A DNA stretch of 64,000 nt from Streptomyces sp. YIM 121038 (GTDB lineage: Bacteria > Actinomycetota > Actinomycetes > Streptomycetales > Streptomycetaceae): contig NZ_CP030771.1 in the NCBI RefSeq assembly GCF_006088715.1, forward strand, positions 3,596,001 to 3,660,000. Direction: 5' to 3'. Both the position numbers and the translations under genes were made by a program. Of the stretch, positions 44,158-50,906 are shown piece after piece. The first letter of the stretch is position 1; each line of letters begins with the position of its first letter. The notes beneath the pieces were generated by a model, which ran no database searches, was not told the origin of the DNA, and saw only the letters and a program-made list of their open reading frames with translations.

Positions 44158-44739
44158 ATGCCTGGAACTGTCATGGAGCAGGGCACCGCGCAGGATGCGG
44201 TCTTAGGGATCACCCGCAGCGAACTCGGCGTTCTGCTGGACCACTTGCGGGAGATCCGGCAGTCGATCTCCGGTATGGAGCGGCGGATCGACGCGCTGGA
44301 GAACGCGGCGCGCATCCCGGCCGTGTCGGAGGCAGCGCAGCCGGTCACGATCGTCGCGAGCGGCCCGGTCGGCCGCCTGGTGGACAACGTGGACGTGCTC
44401 GGGGACCCGGAGCCGGGAGCTCCCATGCGAGTGACCGTGGACGTGTGCTCGCACCTGTCGTTCGGTGAACTGCTGGCCCTGCTGCTGTTCACGCCGGGTC
44501 TGAACCTGCTGTGGTCCGAGCTGGAGGACGACGACGCTGCGGTCCGGGAGAGCGTGAGCTTCGCCGTGCTGGCCAATGATCTGCTGGCCCTGGACGACCG
44601 CGCGGACTACGCCCTGTCCCTGTACCAGCGGCGGCCGCAGGCCTGCGCCCCGGCGGGGCTGGCGGTGACGGACATGGACCCGACGTACGTGTACTGCGTG
44701 GGGCAGGCCATCCAGCGGGTCTACGGGGTGACGGCATGA
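44158..44739 (+). CDS. Element protein of unknown function
   Basis: 193 residues. After a short N-terminus there is a coiled-coil segment (LLDHLREIRQSISGMERRID, about 24-50); the rest is mixed, with HLSFGELLALLLFTPGLNLL. No known motif. First gene of the plus-strand block; overlaps the next gene by 4 bp (ATGA). Expressed from the promoter controlled by the GntR-like protein. Confidence 0.75.
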   Translation: MPGTVMEQGTAQDAVLGITRSELGVLLDHLREIRQSISGMERRIDALENAARIPAVSEAAQPVTIVASGPVGRLVDNVDVLGDPEPGAPMRVTVDVCSHLSFGELLALLLFTPGLNLLWSELEDDDAAVRESVSFAVLANDLLALDDRADYALSLYQRRPQACAPAGLAVTDMDPTYVYCVGQAIQRVYGVTA

Positions 44740-45152
44740 CCATCACGAGGGAACGCGAGCGGACGCCTTCGCTGGTGACCGTGACGGTCAACGGACCAGT
44801 TCCCCCGCAGCCGCAGGCGCTGCGGGCCGCGAACACCCCGTTGGGGCACGCCCGGCTGGCGCGCGGCTGGTCGCAGGACAAGACGGTGCGGGCCCTGCGT
44901 CTGCTCGCGGAGAACTGGGGCTGGCAGATCGCTGCGGAGACCTCGCTGAAGGTACAGCTGTCCCGCTGGGAGCACGAGTCGGGCCGTCCCAGCGAGATGT
45001 ACCAGGTACTGCTGTGCGCGCTGTACCGGGCCACGCCCGATGAACTCGGCTTCCGCCGGACGCCGGTGACGGTGAAGGCGCTTCAGAACCGTATCGACGA
45101 CCTGGAAGCCCTGGTGTGCACGCTCACCGCTGAGCGGGAGGCGCAGGCATGA
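44736..45152 (+). CDS. XRE-like small DNA-binding protein
   Basis: 138 residues. HTH pattern LGHARLARGWSQDKTVRALR and VQLSRWEHESGRPSEMYQVL in residues 35-95, then a coiled tail LQNRIDDLEALVCTLTAERE. Likely a transcription or partition-type DNA-binding protein. Coupled to the genes before and after by ATGA overlaps. Confidence 0.8.
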   Translation: MTITRERERTPSLVTVTVNGPVPPQPQALRAANTPLGHARLARGWSQDKTVRALRLLAENWGWQIAAETSLKVQLSRWEHESGRPSEMYQVLLCALYRATPDELGFRRTPVTVKALQNRIDDLEALVCTLTAEREAQA

Positions 45153-45937
45153 GCACTACTGCCCTGGACGCCCTGTACACGCAGGTGCGGACCGCTGCGG
45201 CGCCGGTCGTCTCCCTTTCAGGGATGGACCGGCGCCGGGACGGCGACACCTTCGCCACCATCCCCGTGGCCGGGCTGGAGCTGACGGTGGGCGAGGCAGC
45301 CGCCGCGCTGTTCGAGACGGCTGCGGAGGATCTCGCGCTTCCGGTGCCCAGCACCGACGCCCTGTACGCGGCGCTCACCGCCGCCGTGAACACGCTGGGC
45401 CCAACGGGAATCGCGGAGCACACGCCCGAGTTCGAGGGCCTGGACGGAGACCCGGTGGAGTGGCCCGAGGTGGCCACCTGCCGCAGGTTCGCCTACCGGC
45501 TGGCCCTGTCGTTCTGGTACGCGGGAGCGCGCTCGCGGCCGATGACGGCCGGGGAGGTCGGCGCGGCGGTGTACCTCTCCAGCCTGAACCGCTACCGGGC
45601 GGAGGTCTTCCGTGAACTGCCCGGCCGCAAGCTGCTGCTGGCCCGCGCGATCCACGAGGGCGCCACGGCGGTGCCGACCGAGACCCTGATCCGCCTGGGC
45701 GCGGTGATGGGCGGAGAGCTCGGCGGAGCCGACCGCGACCGCGAGCGGGAGTGGCTGTACAAGCAGGCCCTGCCCGACTACCACCGCCGCCGCTTCGCGT
45801 TCGACCTGGTGCGCTTCGACCGCAGTCAGCCCGCGCCGCTGGTCGTGCGCCCCGACTCCGGCGGCTACACCATCGGCCTGACCCCGCCGCCCGGCCCTGA
45901 CGGCACCTGGCTGCGGCCCCTGCGGGCGGAGTGGTAG
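45149..45937 (+). CDS. Element protein of unknown function
   Basis: 262 residues. No signal, no membrane helix. Contains LTVGEAAAALFETAAEDLAL and a region RRFAYRLALSFWYAGARSRP with aromatic residues; C-terminal half rich in Arg/Tyr (REREWLYKQALPDYHRRRFA). Not recognised. Same operon, 4-bp overlap with the XRE-like gene. Confidence 0.75.
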   Translation: MSTTALDALYTQVRTAAAPVVSLSGMDRRRDGDTFATIPVAGLELTVGEAAAALFETAAEDLALPVPSTDALYAALTAAVNTLGPTGIAEHTPEFEGLDGDPVEWPEVATCRRFAYRLALSFWYAGARSRPMTAGEVGAAVYLSSLNRYRAEVFRELPGRKLLLARAIHEGATAVPTETLIRLGAVMGGELGGADRDREREWLYKQALPDYHRRRFAFDLVRFDRSQPAPLVVRPDSGGYTIGLTPPPGPDGTWLRPLRAEW

Positions 45938-45939
45938 CC

Positions 45940-46542
45940 GTGCGCCCCGGACATCCCCTCAACTCCGCGCGGCGGCGCGTGCGCAAGGAACAGCTCGCGC
46001 GCCGCCACGGGCAGCGCTGCGCCTACTGCCGCCGCCCGTTCTCCTGCCTGAGTGAGGCCACCCTCGATCACGTGGCACCGTGCTCACTGTGGCGCTCGTG
46101 GTCGGTCACCTCCCTGATGCTGGCCTGTGTCGACTGCAACCACGCCAAGGCCAACCAGCTGCCGCTCTCGCTCGCCCTGGTGCTGTGCGCGGCGCTGCGG
46201 TCGACGCCCGTCAACGACGCTTCGACGCCCGTCGCCCCGACCGTCGACGCCCCGACTGTTCACGTCAATGGCCCCGCGCTCACGGCCGCTCATGCCGTGT
46301 TCACGGCGCCGTTCACGCTCGGCCTCTGGCGGCTGCTGGCCCGACTCGCACACGCCCACCAGCCGACGTTCACGGCCGTGTGGTCGCCCGACCCGACCGG
46401 CCGACGGTCGACCCCTGACCGGCCTCAATCGGCCTGCCACGACCGCCGTGAACAGCACCCGTCGGCCCGACCGAACTGCCTGCGCGCACCCCGACCAGTG
46501 CGGACGTGCACGGGCTCGACTGGAGAGGCGGTGTGCGCGTGA
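45940..46542 (+). CDS. HNH endonuclease of the element
   Basis: 200 residues. HNH core: CAYCRRPFSCLSEATLDHVA, PCSLWRSW, then LACVDCNHAKANQLPL; both CxxC zinc pairs and the catalytic His (DHVAP) are present. The C-terminal ~90 residues are Thr/Ala/Arg-rich without structure. GTG 45940 has GGAG about 8 nt upstream; GTG 45931 is an alternative. Its stop overlaps the start of the ATPase gene (GTGA), so the two are coupled. A nuclease next to a replication ATPase could nick the origin or act in packaging or defence. Confidence 0.82.
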   Translation: MRPGHPLNSARRRVRKEQLARRHGQRCAYCRRPFSCLSEATLDHVAPCSLWRSWSVTSLMLACVDCNHAKANQLPLSLALVLCAALRSTPVNDASTPVAPTVDAPTVHVNGPALTAAHAVFTAPFTLGLWRLLARLAHAHQPTFTAVWSPDPTGRRSTPDRPQSACHDRREQHPSARPNCLRAPRPVRTCTGSTGEAVCA

Positions 46543-46628
46543 ACGCGATGAACGGCCGCATGAACGGATCGGCCCGACCCGTGAACACGGTGAACGGCGC
46601 CGTGAACACCACGGCCGACCCGGTGAAC
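46258..46628. repeat. GTGAAC/GTTCAC repeat cluster across the HNH-ATPase junction
   Basis: GTTCAC at 46258, 46299, 46311 and 46368; inverted GTGAAC at 46448, 46539, 46581, 46590, 46602 and 46623. Ten copies in 370 bp, inverted about the gene junction. In the ATPase gene they encode the repeated VN in MNGRMNG...VNTVNGAVNTT. A second origin-type candidate. Confidence 0.65.
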
Positions 46629-48215
46629 ACCCCCACACCCGACGCGAGTCGGGCGGCCGTCGATCGGACCCGGTCGACCGGCCGTCGGCCCGACCATGGC
46701 GACGATGGCGGCAAGAAGCCTCCCGTGGCGGCCCGGATCGTCGATATGGCGCGGGAGGAGTACCGGTTCGTGACGTCTCCCGACGGCCGCCCCTACGCGG
46801 TCGCCCTGGACGGGCCGAACGTCGCGCTGCCGCTGCGGAACAAGGGCGGCTTGCGGCAGCGGCTGGCCCGGCAGTTCGCCGACGCCTACCCCGGAGAAGT
46901 CGCCTCGCAGTCCGCGCTCGCGGACGCCATGACCGTGCTGGAGGGCATCGCCGATTCCGGCGACCCCGAACCGGTGCACCTGCGCGTGGGACGCGACCCC
47001 GCCGGCGGAATCGTGGTCGACCTCGCCAGCGCCGACGGCCGCGCGGTCCAGGTCACCGCAACCGGCTGGAACGTCGTGGAGCGGGCCCCGGTGCTCTTCC
47101 GCCGCTCCGGGGCCATGGCACCGATGCCCGCCCCCGTCCTGGACGGCGACGGACTGGCCAAGCTGCACGCCCTGCTCAACATGGACCAGCCCTCGTTCCA
47201 TCAGCTCGTGGCGTGGCTGGTCGCGGCCTGGATTCCCGACATCCCGCACCCCGCCCTGGTGTGCAAGGGCGAGCAGGGCACGGGCAAGTCCAAGGCCGCG
47301 CAGATGTTCATCAACCTCATTGACCCGTCCCCGGCCGCCAAGCGCAGCCAGCCACGCGACGAAAAGGCCTGGTCCCGCCAAGCGTTCAGCTCCTGGGCCC
47401 TGTGCCTGGACAACGTGAGCACGATCCCGCCGTGGCTCTCGGACACCCTGTGCAAGGCCGTGACCGGTGACGGTGTGGTCGACCGCGCCCTGTACACCGA
47501 CGACGACGTGGTCGTGCTCACCTTCAAGCGGGTGCTGGCCCTCACCACCATCGACGCCGGGGCACTCGCCGGGGACCTGGCCGAACGCGTCCTCCTGCTG
47601 GACTTGCAGCTCATCGACTCCGAACACCGCCGCTCCGAAGAGGAGTTGGACGCCACCTTCGAAGCGGTCCGTCCGGCCGTGCTCGGCGCTCTGTTCGACG
47701 TGCTGGCGTGTGTCCTCGCGGTCCTGCCGGGGGTGCGGCTGGCGTCCATGCCTCGCATGGCCGACTTCGCCCGCGTCCTGGCCGCAGTCGACCAGACGCA
47801 GGGCTGGAACACCCTGAACGACTACCTCGCCACCTCGGCGAACGTCGCCACCGACGCCCTGGAAGGCGACCTGTTCGCCATGGCCATCGCCCGCCTGGTG
47901 GAGCAGGCGGGCACCTGGCAGGGCACCGCCGGGCAGCTCCTCGAGACACTGCCCGCACCACTGGTCCGCCCGCCGAACTGGCCCAAGGACGCCACCCGCA
48001 CCAGCGGACGCGTCAAGCGCCTCGCCCCGCTCCTACGCTCCATCGGAATCATGGTCGACGACACGCAGCGTAGCCGCGACCGGACCCGTCACAAGCTCCT
48101 CACCCTGTCCCGCGCACCCGACGAGGACGAGCCAGCGTCCGCACCCGAACAGGGCCCGCTCTGGCCGGAGGTGGCCCCGCCGGGGCACGGCAGAACCCCG
48201 CACGACCAGCCATGA
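46539..48215 (+). CDS. P-loop ATPase, phage/plasmid replication helicase-like
   Basis: 558 residues. Asn/Thr/Val-rich N-terminus encoded by the GTGAAC repeats. The ATPase core has Walker A GEQGTGKS at 244-251 and a Walker B-like strand ALCLDN with Asp291, followed by ALYTDDDVVVLTFKRVLALT, the layout of D5/SF3-type phage and plasmid replication helicases. The C-terminal ~150 residues form a winged-helix-like region (LVEQAGTWQGTAGQLLETLP, TSGRVKRLAPLLRSIGIMVD). No primase motif is visible. It is the best candidate replication protein of the element. GTG 46539 chosen because it overlaps the HNH stop by 4 bp. Confidence 0.8.
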   Translation: MNAMNGRMNGSARPVNTVNGAVNTTADPVNTPTPDASRAAVDRTRSTGRRPDHGDDGGKKPPVAARIVDMAREEYRFVTSPDGRPYAVALDGPNVALPLRNKGGLRQRLARQFADAYPGEVASQSALADAMTVLEGIADSGDPEPVHLRVGRDPAGGIVVDLASADGRAVQVTATGWNVVERAPVLFRRSGAMAPMPAPVLDGDGLAKLHALLNMDQPSFHQLVAWLVAAWIPDIPHPALVCKGEQGTGKSKAAQMFINLIDPSPAAKRSQPRDEKAWSRQAFSSWALCLDNVSTIPPWLSDTLCKAVTGDGVVDRALYTDDDVVVLTFKRVLALTTIDAGALAGDLAERVLLLDLQLIDSEHRRSEEELDATFEAVRPAVLGALFDVLACVLAVLPGVRLASMPRMADFARVLAAVDQTQGWNTLNDYLATSANVATDALEGDLFAMAIARLVEQAGTWQGTAGQLLETLPAPLVRPPNWPKDATRTSGRVKRLAPLLRSIGIMVDDTQRSRDRTRHKLLTLSRAPDEDEPASAPEQGPLWPEVAPPGHGRTPHDQP

Positions 48216-48466
48216 CGTAGCCGGAACACCTGCCGGGCCGGGCCGCACACCAGCGGCCCGGACACGTCGAAACCTGCGGACGCTACAGCCGCCCCGCGTC
48301 CTCAGCGTCCGCACTAGCGTCCGCACCCCGCACCCCCGCTGGCCTGCCACAACGCGGCCGTGCGGACGCTGGGAAGCTGCGGACGCTGAAATACACCAAC
48401 TCTCTAGGACGGCAACCGGCACCACTCCCACGCACCGCATCCCGGACACGAGGAGTCACCACCGCC
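48216..48466. repeat. Iteron cluster 2 upstream of the excisionase gene
   Basis: GCGGACGCT at 48276, 48362 and 48379; inverted AGCGTCCGC at 48304 and 48316; CAACTCTCTAG at 48397-48407 is the inverted copy of the box at 41827. Box and iteron are spaced by 9 bp in both clusters. Likely the promoter/operator of xis as well as an iteron site. Confidence 0.8.
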
Positions 48467-48709
48467 ATGCCCCCCGCCGACGAGCCGACCGATCCGCGCG
48501 AGACCCTGCGCGGCGGCCTCCCGGACCGCTACCTCACCCCCGAAGACCTGGTCACCATCTTCAGCCTCCCCAGCGTCGAAACCGTCTACCAGTGGCGCCG
48601 CAAACGCATCGGCCCCACCGGCTTCCGCGTCGGCCGCTACCTCCGCTTCAACCCCGCCGCCGTACAAGCCTGGGAAGCCGAACAGACCGCCCTTAACGAC
48701 GCGGCCTGA
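48467..48709 (+). CDS. xis: Excisionase (MerR-type HTH, Xis-like)
   Basis: 80 residues. YLTPEDLVTIFSLPSVETVY and QWRRKRIGPTGFRVGRYLRF form the winged HTH of Streptomyces excisionases. It helps the integrase to excise the element. It lies about 700 bp before int, unlike the overlapping xis-int pairs of pSAM2-type elements. Confidence 0.9.
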   Translation: MPPADEPTDPRETLRGGLPDRYLTPEDLVTIFSLPSVETVYQWRRKRIGPTGFRVGRYLRFNPAAVQAWEAEQTALNDAA

Positions 48710-49412
48710 ACGGCTGCTAGGCCTAGCGCCCACCCCTGCTAGGCCTAGCACCCCCACTAGCGGCCGATCCGCCCCCTGACCAGCCACCTAGCGCCTAGCA
48801 CCACCACCCGCCGAGACGCCCGAAACGGGCCCGGACGGCGGGGGAGGCAGCACCCGCCGGGCCGGGGAAGGGGGAGAACTCCCCCCGAACCTTCCTCGGC
48901 CGCCTCCCCCGCAGCCACCTGCGGAAACACCCCCAGGGGGAGGCGGGGGAGGCCCCGCCGGAGCTCCCCCGAAACCCCCTCAGACGGCCGCTTCGGGCCC
49001 CCGTCTCCACCTCCCCCACCGCGCCCCGGCGGGCACCGCGAGCGGCAGGGAGGCACCACCCGCCACCCCAGGGAGCCAGGGAGAACTCCCTGACCACCTC
49101 CCTGCTCCGCCTCCCTCCACCTGACCAGCGCAAACAGCCCCTCAGGGAGGCAGGGAGGCACGCCCCCAGCACTCCCGGAAGCCCCCTCAGGAAGCCAACC
49201 GAGACCCCTGTCTCCACCTCCCTGAAACCCCACCGGAGGGCGCTACCGATAGCACCCGCACCCGCTACCGGTAGCAGGCCCACTAGCAGCCCAAACCCCC
49301 AGTGATCAGGCCCGTAGCAAGTAGCGGGCCCGGTCCAGCACACCCCGAAACCGGCCGGACGGGCGCCACCAGGTCCCACCGCGCCCTGCTACCGAGAAGG
49401 GAGTCAGCCCCG
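48710..49412. other. Structured spacer between xis and int
   Basis: 703 bp without a supported gene. Palindromes TGCTAGGCCTAGC-type at 48716-48727 and 48737-48750, a diverged tandem duplication (units about 48840-49048 and 49049-49230), then GCTACCGATAGC (49242) and the perfect GCTACCGGTAGC (49264-49275). Probably integrase/excisionase arm sites or a second regulatory locus. Confidence 0.7.
48840..49230. repeat. Diverged tandem duplication, ~209-bp period
   Basis: Two units share order of motifs: GGAGGCASCACCCGCC, a GGGAGAACTCCC dyad (48870-48885 and 49079-49090), GCAAACA/GGAAACA, CAGGGAGGC/AGGGGGAGGC, and CTGTCTCCACCTCCC/CCGTCTCCACCTCCC. Runs of G differ between copies, pointing to old duplication plus drift or gene conversion. 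Confidence 0.7.
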
Positions 49413-50669
49413 ATGGCTGGCCATGTCCAAGACCGTTGGTACAAGACCGAGACCGACGCCGACGGCAAGGAGATCAGGGTCAGAAGCGACCGTTACGGCA
49501 CGGGCCTGCGCTACCGGGCCCGCTACATCGGACCCGACGGCACCGAGAAGTCCAAGAGCTACGCCGACGGCAAGAAGCGGCTTGCCGAGAAGTGGCTAAC
49601 GCGGATCGAAGCGGACATGGACGCGGGGCAGTTCATCGACCCAAAGGCCGGACAGATCACGTTCGGGGAATACGCCGAGAAGTACCTAGGCGGACTGACA
49701 ACCGATCTGGGCAGCCGTGAAGTCGTGTGCCGACGCATCCGGTTACATGCCGTTCCCTATCTGCGCACGCGCCCCATGGGATCCTTCAAACCCGAGCACA
49801 TGCGCACCTGGTTGAACCAGCTTCAGCTAGCGGTGCCGAACGGGACTTACCGCCGTGCGATCTACGATTCGGTGTCGTCGCTCTTCAACGCTGCCGTAGA
49901 CGATCGCGTGATCAGGTCGAACCCCTGTCATGCCCAGTCGGTCAAGTCTCCGATCCCTGAAGACCGACTGATCGTGCCGTGGCCCGAAGAGCGGGTAGTG
50001 GCTGTTCGCGAAGGGATGCCCCCGCGGTACGCCGCCACTGTGGACGCTGGCGGCGGATGCGGGCTCCGCCAAGGTGAGGTGTTCGGCCTTGCCGAGGACA
50101 ACGTGGACTTCGACACCGACTGGGTGCACGTCCGACAGCAGATCAAGCGTGTGGGCGGCGTCCTGGTCTTCGCCCCGCCCAAGCGCGGCAAGCTTCGGGA
50201 CGCGCCGCTCAGTCCGGTGGTGGGGGCGGGGCTGCGTGAGCACATGGAGCTGTTCCCACCCGTCGACGTAAAGCTGCCGTGGAAGACGCCGGACGGACCG
50301 CTGGTGACGCGGAAGCTGATCTTTACGAGCGGCGTGGGCAAGGCCATCTGGCGCAGCTACTTTGACGATCACGTGTGGAAGCCCGCCCTGGCTCATGCCG
50401 GTGTGATTCCCCCCAGGAAGCCGGGCCAGCGCTACGCCGCCGCCCCGGACGACGGCATGCACGCGCTGCGGCACTTCTACGCCTCGATGGTCCTGGAGGG
50501 CGGAGGCAGCATCAAGGCGCTGAGCACCTACCTCGGGCACTCCGACCCCGGGTTCACGCTGAAGATCTACACCCATCTCCTCCCCAGCAGCGAGGAGAAG
50601 GCTCGGGCTGCCGTGTCGGCCGTGTTCCAGCGGATCCGCCCGGCCCCGGAGCTCCCGGTGGCGGCCTGA
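49413..50669 (+). CDS. int: Tyrosine recombinase / integrase
   Basis: 418 residues. N-terminal AP2-like arm-binding segment (RYRARYIGPDGTEKSKSYAD), SAM-like core-binding domain, and the catalytic domain with Arg219 (GLRQGE), His350-x-x-Arg353 (HALRH), His376 (LGHSDP) and Tyr386 (IYTH). All five catalytic residues are present, so it should be active. ATG 49413 with GAAGGGAG upstream. It ends 92 bp before the right att repeat, the usual placement. Confidence 0.96.
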   Translation: MAGHVQDRWYKTETDADGKEIRVRSDRYGTGLRYRARYIGPDGTEKSKSYADGKKRLAEKWLTRIEADMDAGQFIDPKAGQITFGEYAEKYLGGLTTDLGSREVVCRRIRLHAVPYLRTRPMGSFKPEHMRTWLNQLQLAVPNGTYRRAIYDSVSSLFNAAVDDRVIRSNPCHAQSVKSPIPEDRLIVPWPEERVVAVREGMPPRYAATVDAGGGCGLRQGEVFGLAEDNVDFDTDWVHVRQQIKRVGGVLVFAPPKRGKLRDAPLSPVVGAGLREHMELFPPVDVKLPWKTPDGPLVTRKLIFTSGVGKAIWRSYFDDHVWKPALAHAGVIPPRKPGQRYAAAPDDGMHALRHFYASMVLEGGGSIKALSTYLGHSDPGFTLKIYTHLLPSSEEKARAAVSAVFQRIRPAPELPVAA

Positions 50670-50761
50670 CGGCCCCCAGACGGCCCACGGCCCGTGCTCG
50701 GCCCCTGGTTGGCGGTTCTCCCGCTGGTCAGGGGCCGTTCGCATGGTCGGGCTCGGCAGAA

Positions 50762-50785
50762 ACACCCCATCTTGCCGTACGGCTA
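50762..50785. repeat. Right attachment site repeat (attR core)
   Basis: Identical to 40619-40642. Flanked by imperfect extension (GGCAGA before; CCCCCCGG-GAAAACC after). Confidence 0.9.
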
Positions 50786-50906
50786 CCCCCCGGAGAAAAC
50801 CGGATAGCCGTGCGGCCCGCCCGACCCGTGGGGGCCACCCGTCAGGAGTGCGGGTGGTGGACCCGGGGCCGGTGGCACACACCGTGGCAGGGTGGTCACG
50901 ATGTGC

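Larger units (their letters stand above)
40619..50785. mobile_element. Integrated ~10.1-kb element (integrase/excisionase/replication ATPase) in the ettA leader
   Basis: Bounded by identical 24-bp direct repeats at 40619-40642 and 50762-50785. Contains, left to right: a structured non-coding left end, XRE-like regulator, GntR-like regulator (both minus), then a plus-strand block of unknown protein, XRE-like protein, unknown protein, HNH endonuclease, P-loop ATPase, excisionase, and the tyrosine integrase next to the right repeat. Gene order (regulators divergent from a replication block, xis and int at the right end) resembles actinomycete integrative elements of the pSAM2 type. No FtsK/TraB-type transfer gene, spread genes or KorSA/Pra set is recognisable. 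Codon bias stays Streptomyces-like but several genes are shorter and less GC-rich than the host genes. Confidence 0.9.

Noticed and set aside
48840..49230. Coding gene in the xis-int spacer (158-194 residue minus frames)
   Set aside because: Gly/Arg-rich translations of a tandem GC repeat, no ribosome binding site, no motif.
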